64,000 nt of DNA from the NCBI RefSeq assembly GCF_002286975.1, contig NZ_NSKB01000007.1, forward strand, positions 186,001-250,000, in the 5' to 3' direction. This stretch comes from Halomonas salipaludis. GTDB taxonomy: Bacteria > Pseudomonadota > Gammaproteobacteria > Pseudomonadales > Halomonadaceae. Positions 25,306 through 35,455 of this stretch are shown here, in pieces. The notes under the pieces were generated by a model. It worked only from the letters and a program-made list of their open reading frames with translations. It made no database searches and was not told the DNA's origin. Numbering within the stretch: position 1 is the first letter of the stretch; the number at the start of each line of letters is the position of its first letter. Made by a program: the position numbers and the translations under genes.

Positions 25306-26449
25306 TCACACCGATACCGCCACCGCCAATGGCGCCACAGGCGCACCGCTGTGGCTGCTTGCCGAGCTCACCTACCGCTGCCCGCTGCAGTGCTCCTACT
25401 GTTCCAACCCACTGGACTTCGCTGCGGTCAAGCAGGAGCTGACCACCGCGGAGTGGATCGAGGTGCTGACCCAGGCCCGCGCCATGGGCGCGGTGCAGCT
25501 GGGCTTCTCCGGCGGCGAACCGCTGGTGCGCAAGGACCTCGAAACGCTGGTCGCCGAGGCCCGCCGGCTGGGCTTCTATACCAACTTGATCACCTCGGCG
25601 CTGGGCCTCGACGAGGCGCGCATCCACGCCCTGCGCGATGCCGGCCTCGACCATATCCAGATCAGCCTGCAGGCCTCCGATCCCGACGTTGCCGCCGCGG
25701 TGGCCGGCTCAGCCAAGGCCCATGCCAAGAAGCTGGCCATGGCCCGGGCGGTCAAGGAGGCCGGCTATCCGATGGTGCTCAACGTGGTACTGCATCGTCA
25801 CAATATCGACCAGCTCGATACCATCATCGCCCTGTGCGACGACCTCGGCGCCGACGCCGTGGAGCTGGCCAACTGCCAGATATACGGCTGGGCGCACCTC
25901 AACCGTGCCGGGCTGCTGCCCAGCCAGGCCCAGCTCGAAGCCGCCGAGGCCACCACCCAGCGCTGGCGCCAGCGCCTCGCCGAGCGCGGCCGCGACATGC
26001 GCCTGCTGTTCGTGGTGCCCGACTACTACGCCGACCGGCCCAAGGCGTGCATGGGCGGCTGGGGCTCGATCTTCATGACCGTGGCACCGGACGGCGCGGT
26101 GCTGCCCTGCCACAGCGCGCGGATGCTGCCAATGGACTTCCCCAACGCCCGCGAGCGCCCGCTGCAGGAGATCTGGTACGACAGTGCCGCCTTCAACCGC
26201 TACCGCGGCGACGACTGGATGCAGGAGCCCTGCCGCAGCTGCGACGAGCGTCACAAGGACGTCGGCGGCTGCCGCTGCCAGGCGTATATGCTGACCGGCG
26301 ACCCGGCCGCCACCGACCCGGTCTGCGACCTGTCCCCGGACCACCACCTGATCGAAGCGGCGCGCCGCGAGGCCGCCGACGACGGCCGCTCGGCGCAGGC
26401 GCTGACGCTACGCAACGCCCGCGAGTCCCAGGTCTTCTGTCGCGCCTAG
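25298..26449 (+). CDS. pqqE: PqqA peptide cyclase PqqE (radical SAM)
   Basis: A 383-residue radical SAM/SPASM enzyme that joins the Glu and Tyr side chains of PqqA. The SAM cluster motif is CPLQCSYC near residue 27, GGEP follows in [16 protein letters not shown], and SPASM cysteines are in [27 protein letters not shown] and GGCRCQAY. Length and motifs are canonical. The start overlaps the end of pqqD. Confidence 0.96.
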   Translation: MTDHTDTATANGATGAPLWLLAELTYRCPLQCSYCSNPLDFAAVKQELTTAEWIEVLTQARAMGAVQLGFSGGEPLVRKDLETLVAEARRLGFYTNLITSALGLDEARIHALRDAGLDHIQISLQASDPDVAAAVAGSAKAHAKKLAMARAVKEAGYPMVLNVVLHRHNIDQLDTIIALCDDLGADAVELANCQIYGWAHLNRAGLLPSQAQLEAAEATTQRWRQRLAERGRDMRLLFVVPDYYADRPKACMGGWGSIFMTVAPDGAVLPCHSARMLPMDFPNARERPLQEIWYDSAAFNRYRGDDWMQEPCRSCDERHKDVGGCRCQAYMLTGDPAATDPVCDLSPDHHLIEAARREAADDGRSAQALTLRNARESQVFCRA

Positions 26450-26462
26450 GCGAGGACGCAGC

Positions 26463-28910
26463 ATGCGCGCGAACCATAGCGACCTGAGCCGGGGCCTGCC
26501 AGCGGGTAGCCGCTGTCGCGCACAGCGGCACGCCAGCGGCCTATGGATGCTCGCCGCCGAGGTGCCCGGCGCCCACCTGACGCGGCTGGCCGGCGCCGTC
26601 GATCTCGGCTACCTCGATGAGCCCGCCGCGCGCCCGGGGCTCGCCCACCTGCTCGAACACGCCCTGTTTCTCGGCAGCCGCCGCTGGCCCGAGAGCGATG
26701 CCCTGAGCCGCTGGGTCGGCGAGCAGGGTGGGCGCTACAACGCCTATACCGGCGACACCGCCACCGACGTTCACCTGCAACTGCCCCCAGCGGCCGCCGG
26801 GGACGGCCTCGCCCGACTCTGCGAGCTGCTGGCCTGGCCCTGCTTCGATCCTGCGCTGGTCGAGCGCGAAGTGGCGGTGCTCGACGCCGAGTTCCGCGCC
26901 CGGCTCGCCGACCCCGAGCTGCATCGGCTCGCCGCCCTCGGCCAGCTGTGTCGCGCGGGGCATGCTGCGCAGCTGTGCCACGCCGGCCACGCTGCCAGCC
27001 TGGCCGGCAGCGGCGAGGCGCTGGCCGCCGAACTGCGTACGCTGCACCGCCACTACCGCCCCCCGCGCATGGCGCTGGCGATGCTCGGGCCACAGCCACT
27101 CGAGGAGCAGCTCGCGCTGCTGGCCCACCACGCCGCCGCGCTCGACGCCAGCGCCCCGCCCCCCGCACCGACACGGGCCTGGCGCTGGGCCGAGCCCGGT
27201 GGCGTGGCCTGGCAGTTGCCCGACGCAACCCACGACGCCAGCCACTGCATGGAGCTGCTGTGGCCGCTGCCGGTCGACCTGGCCAACGCCTACCGCCCCT
27301 ACCTCGACGGCGTGGCGGCACACCTCGCCGACGGCGCCCTGGCCGCGACCCTTGGCCAGACAGCAACGCTAAGCGATATGCAGGTCACCAGCGAGCCGGC
27401 CGGCAGCGGCCCGGGACTCTCGCTGCGCCTCGATTTCGCCTCTCCCCCTCCGCCACTGAGCGAATTGCTGGCCTGCCTCTACCCGGCCATGGGCGAGGCC
27501 CTGCGGGATCCGCTGACACCCCCCATTAGCCTTGCCGCTAACAACACCGCAGCACTCGACCAGTGGCCGCGACGCCAGGCCCGGCGCCTCTCCGGGCAGG
27601 CCCCCAACCCACCGGCCTCGGTGCGCAGCGACGGCCACGCGGCCCTGGCCGCCTGGCTGGCGCCGGATCAGTGCCGGCTGCTCTGGCAGCAACCGGCCGC
27701 AGCACAACAAAACTCCGACTGGCGCCTCCTTGAGGAGACCGCCACGTGGGTGCAACCCATCGCGCTACCGGCAGCTAGCCCGCCACATGCCCCAGCACCG
27801 CGTCCGGCTCCGCGACTCGACACCTCATCGATGGGCGCCCCTGAGACATCGGATACCCGTCGATGCTGGCTCGGGCGACCGCCCTGGCCCGCGGCCGAGC
27901 ACGAGGCCGAATCCGTCAGCCACTGCGCCCTGGGCTGGCCGGCGCCTGAGTCTGGCGCCCGACTACACCACTGGCGCCAACGCTGCCTGGCGCTGAGCCA
28001 AGCGGCGCAGGCTCAGGGCGCCGGACTGCAGCTCGGCGGCGACCGCCTCGGCGACTGGTTGATCGCTAGCGGCACACCGGACCAGGTGCGCGCCCTGGCC
28101 GAGCAGGCCCTGGCGGCCTGGCCGGCTGACGGGTATGCCCACGCCGCCGACTCACCCGCCGCCGGGCTGGTCGCCCAGCGCCTGCTCGGCCGACTGGAAA
28201 GCGCCCCGCCACCGGTCAACACCGAAGCCTCCCCCTCGCCCTTGTGCTGGGCCAGTGATGCCGCCGACCTGCTGGCACGGTGCCCGCCAGTGCCAGGCAC
28301 GCCAGCGCCACCCGCGAATCCCACCGACACGGTCTGGCTCGCTCCCCGGGCCACGGACCACGCGGTGATGCTCGAAGTGATGGGTGCGGACGCCAGCCCG
28401 CGCAGCCGCTGGCTGCTGCACCTGCTCGGCCAGTGCCACGATGCCGCCTTCCAGCAGGCGCTACGCCAGCGTCAGGGCCTCGGCTACGCCGCCGCGGTGC
28501 GCTACCGCGAGGCAGCCGGCTGGCCGCGACTCGGCTATGTGGTGCAGTCGCCGCATGCCGACGTCGACACCCTGCGCCAGGCCATCGAGGCCTTTATCGC
28601 CTCCGAGGCGGTGCCGCTCGCGCGCCTCCCACCCGCGGCGCTGGACGCCCAGCGCCGTGGGCTACTGGCCCGCCATGGCCCACCCGAAACCTACCCGGCC
28701 GCCCTCGAGCGAGTATGGCAGGCGCTGCGCCAGGCACCGCCGCCGGTGGGCGAATCGGCCCTGCCGAGCCACTTGGGCAGCCCCTGGCAGCAAGACATGC
28801 AAAGCCTCGCCGGCTTGGCACCCAAGGATCTGCTCGGTGCCGCCGAGGCCTTGCATACCGGCACGCTGCCACGACGCTGGTGGCTTCATCATCCGCCAGG
28901 GGCCCACTGA
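26463..28910 (+). CDS. pqqF: PQQ biosynthesis-associated M16 metallopeptidase PqqF
   Basis: An 815-residue inverzincin (M16) peptidase thought to release the cross-linked residues from processed PqqA. The zinc motif HLLEHALFLG (HxxEH) is near residue 63, and the third ligand glutamate lies in REVAVLDAEFRAR about 75 residues later. The rest is an Ala/Pro-rich C-terminal half with weakly conserved M16 repeats, including QRQGLGYAAAVRYREAAGWP. It begins 13 bases after pqqE and closes the pqq operon. Confidence 0.9.
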   Translation: MRANHSDLSRGLPAGSRCRAQRHASGLWMLAAEVPGAHLTRLAGAVDLGYLDEPAARPGLAHLLEHALFLGSRRWPESDALSRWVGEQGGRYNAYTGDTATDVHLQLPPAAAGDGLARLCELLAWPCFDPALVEREVAVLDAEFRARLADPELHRLAALGQLCRAGHAAQLCHAGHAASLAGSGEALAAELRTLHRHYRPPRMALAMLGPQPLEEQLALLAHHAAALDASAPPPAPTRAWRWAEPGGVAWQLPDATHDASHCMELLWPLPVDLANAYRPYLDGVAAHLADGALAATLGQTATLSDMQVTSEPAGSGPGLSLRLDFASPPPPLSELLACLYPAMGEALRDPLTPPISLAANNTAALDQWPRRQARRLSGQAPNPPASVRSDGHAALAAWLAPDQCRLLWQQPAAAQQNSDWRLLEETATWVQPIALPAASPPHAPAPRPAPRLDTSSMGAPETSDTRRCWLGRPPWPAAEHEAESVSHCALGWPAPESGARLHHWRQRCLALSQAAQAQGAGLQLGGDRLGDWLIASGTPDQVRALAEQALAAWPADGYAHAADSPAAGLVAQRLLGRLESAPPPVNTEASPSPLCWASDAADLLARCPPVPGTPAPPANPTDTVWLAPRATDHAVMLEVMGADASPRSRWLLHLLGQCHDAAFQQALRQRQGLGYAAAVRYREAAGWPRLGYVVQSPHADVDTLRQAIEAFIASEAVPLARLPPAALDAQRRGLLARHGPPETYPAALERVWQALRQAPPPVGESALPSHLGSPWQQDMQSLAGLAPKDLLGAAEALHTGTLPRRWWLHHPPGAH

Positions 28911-30215
<1,305 letters not shown>

Positions 30216-30228
30216 ACGCGCCGCTTTT

Positions 30229-30284
30229 TGATCACGCCCGAAGCCGCGTGACTGTTAAACGCGCCCGAAGCCGCGCGAAACGTT
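30229..30284 (+). repeat. Two tandem short hairpin repeats after frmA
   Basis: CACGC-CCGAAGCC-GCGTG is followed 24 bases later by CGCGC-CCGAAGCC-GCGCG: the same loop with different but still paired stems. CCGAAGCCGCGTGACTGTT (30238-30256) also occurs with one change at 28926-28944, just upstream of frmA. The repeats therefore flank the gene. Confidence 0.5.
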
Positions 30285-30383
30285 AGAGCAATACGCGCCA
30301 CGGCTGTTGCTGAATCAGAGTGCGCGGAATTCCCCGGCTATCCAGTGGTGGCCGGGGTTTATCGGCTTAGAGGAGAACGCCAC

Positions 30384-31241
30384 ATGACCATGAGCGAACA
30401 GTTGGAGCTGGTGTCGGCCAACAAATCCTTCGGCGGCTGGCTGAAGCGCTACAAGCACCACTCCCGGGCGCTGGATTGCGAGATGATCTTTGCCATCTAC
30501 CTGCCGCCCCAGGCCGAGAACGAGCGGGTGCCGCTGCTATGGTGGCTGTCGGGACTGACCTGTAACGATGAGAACTTCATGCACAAGGCCGGAGCCCAGC
30601 GCTTGGCCGCCGAGCTGGGCATCGCCATCGTCTGCCCCGATACCAGCCCGCGCGGTACCGACCTGCCCGGAGAGCATGACAGTTACGACTTCGGCAGTGG
30701 CGCCGGCTTCTATGTCAACGCCACCCAGGAGCCGTGGTCGAAGCACTATCGCATGTACGACTACGTGGCCGAGGAGTTGCCCTCGGTGGTGCGGCAGCAT
30801 TTCCCGGTCAACGGCCGCGAGTCGATCAGTGGTCACTCCATGGGCGGTCACGGGGCGCTGGTGTTGTCGCTGCGCCGCCCGGGGCACTATGCCTCGGTGT
30901 CGGCCTTCGCACCGGTCGTCAATCCCACCACCTGCCCGTGGGGCAAGAAGGCCTTTAGCAACTACCTGGGCGACGATCCGGGCAGCTGGACCCAGTACGA
31001 CGCCTGTGAGCTGGTGGCCAAGGGCGCCTCGCGCCAGCCGCTGTTCGTCGACCAGGGCGAGGCCGACAATTTTCTGGAAGAGCAGTTGCGGCCCGAGCGT
31101 CTGGAAGCGGTGTGTGCCGAGCACGACCACCCATTGACGCTGCGCCGCCAGCCGGGTTACGACCACAGTTACTTCTTCATTGCTACTTTCATCGAGGATC
31201 ACCTGCGCTACCATGCCGAGCACCTGTTCAAGAAACGCTGA
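30384..31241 (+). CDS. fghA: S-formylglutathione hydrolase
   Basis: A 285-residue alpha/beta-hydrolase (esterase D family) that cleaves S-formylglutathione to formate and glutathione. The nucleophile is in SGHSMGGHGALVLSLRRP near residue 150. The oxyanion region is PLLWWLSGLTCNDENFMHKA, and GYDHSYFFIATFIEDH carries the catalytic histidine. AGGAG precedes the ATG at 30384. It lies about 170 bases after frmA and probably shares its regulation; it ends at a strong terminator. Confidence 0.95.
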   Translation: MTMSEQLELVSANKSFGGWLKRYKHHSRALDCEMIFAIYLPPQAENERVPLLWWLSGLTCNDENFMHKAGAQRLAAELGIAIVCPDTSPRGTDLPGEHDSYDFGSGAGFYVNATQEPWSKHYRMYDYVAEELPSVVRQHFPVNGRESISGHSMGGHGALVLSLRRPGHYASVSAFAPVVNPTTCPWGKKAFSNYLGDDPGSWTQYDACELVAKGASRQPLFVDQGEADNFLEEQLRPERLEAVCAEHDHPLTLRRQPGYDHSYFFIATFIEDHLRYHAEHLFKKR

Positions 31242-31264
31242 ACGCTCGCCGATGATCCCTCCAC

Positions 31265-31289
31265 GACGCCGCTGCCTTGCAGCGGCGTC
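31265..31289 (+). terminator. Rho-independent terminator after fghA
   Basis: GACGCCGCTGC pairs perfectly with GCAGCGGCGTC around a CTT loop, followed by CTTGGTTG. It begins 24 bases after the fghA stop. Confidence 0.75.
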
Positions 31290-31334
31290 CTTGGTTGATG
31301 TCTGGCGACCGGTGCGACCTCTGCATGTCTCTTC

Positions 31335-31455
31335 GCGACACGATTGTCGCAGATTACTGCATCCCGGCGATGCGATAGGCAAATTTGAGCTGTGTCGGCG
31401 CCGCAGCGCGATTACATTGCCGTGTGACGTGCCTATTCGCGACAGGCAAGCGACA
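31335..31455. promoter_or_regulatory. GCGACA repeats upstream of the GbdR-like gene
   Basis: Two clusters of the half-site GCGACA are visible: an inverted pair GCGACA-CGAT-TGTCGC (31335-31350) and a direct pair GCGACA-GGCAA-GCGACA (31439-31455). Related CGACA pairs stand upstream of the dgc operon and in the gbcA-gbcB gap. They are candidate operators for the AraC-type regulator encoded next (inference). Confidence 0.4.
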
Positions 31456-31525
31456 CCTAATAACGATAACAGCGGTCGTCGGCGATGTCGGCGACCTCCC
31501 CTAGCCAACCGTGCTGGAGTGACCC

Positions 31526-32641
31526 ATGACGTTTTCCCCCCAGGCCGCACGACCCCCTGCCGCACCCCAGACCCTGGGGTTTCTGCTGCTGGACAACTTC
31601 ACCCTGATTTCACTGGCCTCGGCCATCGAGCCGCTGCGCATGGCCAACCAGTTGGCCGGCCGCGAGCTCTACCGTTGGTATACGCTTAGCCTCGACGGTG
31701 GGCCGGTGCGCGCCAGTGACGGTCTGCAGGTGACCCCGGATGCCGCCACCGCCACGCCGCTGGCGCTCGACATGGTGATCGTCTGTGGCGGGGTAGGGCC
31801 CAGCCGCAGCGTGCAGCGCGAGCACGTTCACTGGCTGCAGGCCCAGGCGCGCCAGTCGCGCCGGCTCGGCTCGGTGTGTACCGGCAGCTGGGCACTGGCC
31901 CGTGCGGGGCTACTCGACGGTTACGAGACCAGCATCCACTGGGAGTGTCTGGCGGCCATGCAGGAAGCCTTTCCGCGGGTAGCGCTGACCACCCGGCTGT
32001 TCTCCATCGACCGCGACCGCGCTACCGCCTCCGGCGGCACCGCGCCGCTCGACATGATGCTCAACCTGATCGGTCGTGACCACGGCCGCGAGCTCTCTGC
32101 CGGGATCTCGGAAATGTTCATCTACGACCGGGTGCGCAACGAGCAGGACCAGCAGCGCGTGCCGCTCAAGCATGTGCTGGGCACCACCCAGCCCAAGCTA
32201 CTGGAGATCGTCGCCCTGATGGAGGCCAATCTGGAAGAGCCGATCGGCCTCGACGAGCTGGCCCACTACGTCGATGTGTCGCGGCGTCAGCTGGAGCGGC
32301 TGTTCCAGAAGTACCTGCACTGCTCGCCGTCGCGCTACTACCTCAAGCTGCGCCTGACCCGGGCGCGGCAGCTGCTCAAGCAGACGTCGATGTCGATCAT
32401 CGAAGTCGCCTCGGCGTGCGGCTTCGTCTCTACCCCACACTTCTCCAAGTGCTACCGCGAGTACTTCGGTATGCCGCCGCGGGACGAGCGACTGGGTATC
32501 TCGCGCCCGGGGCAGCGCGTGGAGGTGGCTGTGGTCCACCCCCTCTCTCAGGCTGACGCCTCCCCTGAGCTGGTATCGAGCGCGGTAGTGGCGCTGGCCC
32601 AGGCGCGCGGCGAACCGACCTATGCCAGCGTGCCGCTCTAG
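31526..32641 (+). CDS. gbdR: GbdR-like GATase1/AraC-family activator of glycine betaine catabolism
   Basis: A 371-residue regulator. The N-terminal DJ-1/PfpI-like domain (about residues 15-190) includes GFLLLDNFTLISLASAIEPL and SVCTGSWALARAGLLDGYET. The C-terminal AraC DNA-binding domain (about 225-320) includes LDELAHYVDVSRRQLERLFQ and VASACGFVSTPHFSKCYREY. This architecture is that of GbdR, which in Pseudomonas senses glycine betaine/dimethylglycine and activates gbcAB and dgcAB. The dgc operon is 1 kb downstream and gbcAB is further on, so the assignment is well supported by context. Another GlxA-family regulator remains possible. Confidence 0.85.
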   Translation: MTFSPQAARPPAAPQTLGFLLLDNFTLISLASAIEPLRMANQLAGRELYRWYTLSLDGGPVRASDGLQVTPDAATATPLALDMVIVCGGVGPSRSVQREHVHWLQAQARQSRRLGSVCTGSWALARAGLLDGYETSIHWECLAAMQEAFPRVALTTRLFSIDRDRATASGGTAPLDMMLNLIGRDHGRELSAGISEMFIYDRVRNEQDQQRVPLKHVLGTTQPKLLEIVALMEANLEEPIGLDELAHYVDVSRRQLERLFQKYLHCSPSRYYLKLRLTRARQLLKQTSMSIIEVASACGFVSTPHFSKCYREYFGMPPRDERLGISRPGQRVEVAVVHPLSQADASPELVSSAVVALAQARGEPTYASVPL

Positions 32642-32673
32642 GCCGCCAGCCTCTTTCTATCTCTGCGTTGAGA

Positions 32674-32704
32674 GCGTGCCCCGAATATCGGGGCACGCTT
32701 GTTA
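32674..32704 (+). terminator. Rho-independent terminator after the GbdR-like gene
   Basis: GCGTGCCCCGA (32674-32684) pairs perfectly with TCGGGGCACGC (32688-32698) around ATA, followed by TTGTTA. It starts 33 bases after the stop codon. Confidence 0.8.
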
Positions 32705-32761
32705 TACTGCCGGCATAGGTCATTCCGGGCGCACGGCGCCATCGATCCGAGGAGTCCTGCT

Positions 32762-33481
32762 ATGGCCCTGGCCTGGCGACACCGAGTCTCGCTACGCGGC
32801 GTACTGCGTGGTCTGCTGTATGCCGTGATCGGCTTCGTCGCCCTGTCGGTGCTGGTGGTGCTGCTGTTTCGGGTAGTACCGGTGTTCGGTTCGATGGTGA
32901 TGGTGGAGCGCAAGGTCGAGTCATGGGTGGCCCGCGAGCCGATCCGCATCGAGCACCAGTGGCGTGCCTGGGGCGAACTCTCCGCCTACGCCAAGCTGGC
33001 GGTGATCGCCGCCGAGGATCAGCGTTTCCCCCACCACCGCGGCTTCGACGTCGACGAAATGCGGCGTGCCTGGGAAGCCAGCCGCCAGGGAGGTCGCTTG
33101 CGCGGCGCCAGCACCATCAGCCAGCAAACCGCCAAGAACCTGTTCCTGTGGACTGGGCGCAGCTGGCTGCGCAAGGGGCTCGAGGCGTGGTTCACGCTGC
33201 TGATCGAGACCCTTTGGCCCAAGGAGCGCATCCTCGAGGTCTATCTCAATATCGCCGAGTGGGACAGCGGCGTATTCGGCCTGGAAGCCGCCGCCCAGCA
33301 CTACTTCGGTGTCTCCGCGGCCCAGCTCAACGCCCACCAGGCGAGCCGCCTGGCGGCGATCCTGCCCAGCCCGCGCAACTGGAGTGCTGCGCAGCCCAGC
33401 GCCCACGTCGAGCGGCGCAGCGCCTGGATTCGCCAGCAGATGAGCAACCTCGGTGGCGCCAGTTACCTGGAGCAGCTCTAA
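32762..33481 (+). CDS. mtgA: Monofunctional peptidoglycan transglycosylase MtgA
   Basis: A 239-residue membrane-anchored GT51 glycosyltransferase that polymerises lipid II. One N-terminal helix (about residues 20-45) is followed by the GT51 motifs AAEDQRFPHHRGFD (catalytic Glu), RGASTISQQTAKNLFLWTGR and LEVYLNIAEWDSGVFGLEAA. GAGGAG is seven bases before the ATG. It has no metabolic tie to its neighbours and interrupts the space between the betaine regulator and the dgc operon. Confidence 0.95.
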   Translation: MALAWRHRVSLRGVLRGLLYAVIGFVALSVLVVLLFRVVPVFGSMVMVERKVESWVAREPIRIEHQWRAWGELSAYAKLAVIAAEDQRFPHHRGFDVDEMRRAWEASRQGGRLRGASTISQQTAKNLFLWTGRSWLRKGLEAWFTLLIETLWPKERILEVYLNIAEWDSGVFGLEAAAQHYFGVSAAQLNAHQASRLAAILPSPRNWSAAQPSAHVERRSAWIRQQMSNLGGASYLEQL

Positions 33482-33529
33482 GAGGGTGTTTACAAAGGTC
33501 ACGCGCTCAGCATTTTGTAGACACCCTCT
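33481..33529 (+). terminator. Large hairpin overlapping the mtgA stop
   Basis: AGAGGGTGTTTACAAA (from 33481) pairs with TTTTGTAGACACCCTCT (33513-33529) with one internal mismatch and a 16-base loop. The first base is the last of the mtgA stop codon. It has no long T-tract; it may end transcription or be a small palindromic insertion. Confidence 0.5.
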
Positions 33530-33538
33530 GAGTGCGGC

Positions 33539-33554
33539 TGTCGACATTGCGACA
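33539..33554. promoter_or_regulatory. Candidate operator upstream of the dgc operon
   Basis: TGTCGACA is followed by TT and GCGACA, giving two CGACA half-sites in the same orientation plus an inverted one. It lies about 105 bases before the first gene of the dimethylglycine operon and resembles the repeats upstream of the GbdR-like gene. Binding is inferred. Confidence 0.4.
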
Positions 33555-33657
33555 ACCATGACGCTTTTGGGATTCCCCCCGTCGTTTCCAAGCGTCGCCC
33601 ACACCTAGGGCGGCGCTATGCTGCCGGCAAGTCCATGTCACTGCCGGAGCAACCTCC

Positions 33658-34635
<978 letters not shown>

Positions 34636-34702
34636 CGATAGCGGCTGAGATAGCCCTGTAGCGAGGAGCGCCGGGGCCTGTCGATCCAGCAGCTCCGGCA
34701 CC

Positions 34703-34810
34703 ATAGCGAGGGGCGCCGGGGGTAGGTAGAAGAGGAGGTTTGCGCCATGGATGGCGCAAGGTAGCGCCCAGGGATGGGTTCACAGCGCCTCCTCGCAGAC
34801 CTGCCCCCGG
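34703..34810 (+). repeat. Intergenic structured repeat, copy B
   Basis: Second copy of the element at 11097-11210, here on the forward strand. Outer stem CCGGGGGTAGG (34716-34726) with CCTGCCCCCGG (34800-34810); second pair GAGGAGG (34732-34738) with CCTCCTC (34788-34794); inner hairpin TGCGCCAT-GG-ATGGCGCA (34741-34758). GGTAGCGCCCAGGGATGG is shared exactly with copy A while stem bases differ in a paired manner. A related half-sequence (GTAGCGAGGAGCGCCGGGGC) stands just upstream at about 34661-34680. Confidence 0.7.
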
Positions 34811-34887
34811 ATCAGCCCCGAGCGATGTCGGCAACGACCACTGCTTCGCCACTTCAAAACAATCAGCAAGATTCTAGGAATTCGACC

Positions 34888-35433
34888 GTGACCAAACTGG
34901 CCCCCGAACTGCCCATCGAGGTGGATAGCGAGACCGGCGTCTGGACCACCGACGCCCTGCCGATGCTCTATGTGCCGCGCCACTTCTTTATCAACAACCA
35001 CACCGCCGTCGCCGATGCGCTGGGTGTGGACAAGTACGCCGAGATTCTCTACCACGCCGGCTACAAGAGCGCCTGGCACTGGTGCGAGAAGGAGGCCGAA
35101 GCGCACGGCCTGGAAGGTGTGGCGGTCTTCGAGCACTACATGCAGCGGCTCTCCCAGCGTGGCTGGGGCAAGTTCATCACCGAGGCCATCGACCTCGAGG
35201 CGGGAACCTGCCGGGTGCGCCTGGAGCACAGCGCCTTCGTCTACCAGCTCGGCAAGACCGGACACAAGGAAGAGTACATGTTCACCGGTTGGTTTGCCGG
35301 CGCCATGGACCAGATCCTCGCCGCGCGTGGTAGCGCGCTGCGTACTCTCGCCGAGCAGACCCAGAGCGCCGCAGAAGACGGCTGTGAAGTGGGCTATTTC
35401 GAGACCAAGCCGTTGACCGGCGACGCCCGCTAA
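34888..35433 (+). CDS. DUF5943-like protein of the dgc operon
   Basis: A 181-residue cytoplasmic protein that accompanies dgcAB. It contains VDSETGVWTTDALPMLYVPR, YHAGYKSAWHWCEKEAEAHG and LEHSAFVYQLGKTGHKEEYM. The C-terminal half has a pattern recalling V4R (4-vinyl reductase) ligand-binding domains, which is only a resemblance. The frame is open further upstream through repeat B. I chose the GTG at 34888 because AGGAA precedes it and the conserved sequence starts there; an ATG at 34825 is the alternative. No function is established. Confidence 0.75.
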   Translation: MTKLAPELPIEVDSETGVWTTDALPMLYVPRHFFINNHTAVADALGVDKYAEILYHAGYKSAWHWCEKEAEAHGLEGVAVFEHYMQRLSQRGWGKFITEAIDLEAGTCRVRLEHSAFVYQLGKTGHKEEYMFTGWFAGAMDQILAARGSALRTLAEQTQSAAEDGCEVGYFETKPLTGDAR

Positions 35434-35455
35434 GCTCGGGTACGAGGAGAGAACC

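Noticed and set aside
34774-34887. N-terminal extension of the DUF5943-like protein from 34774
   Set aside because: The extension lies within repeat copy B and reads like non-coding sequence; the conserved part starts at the GTG at 34888.
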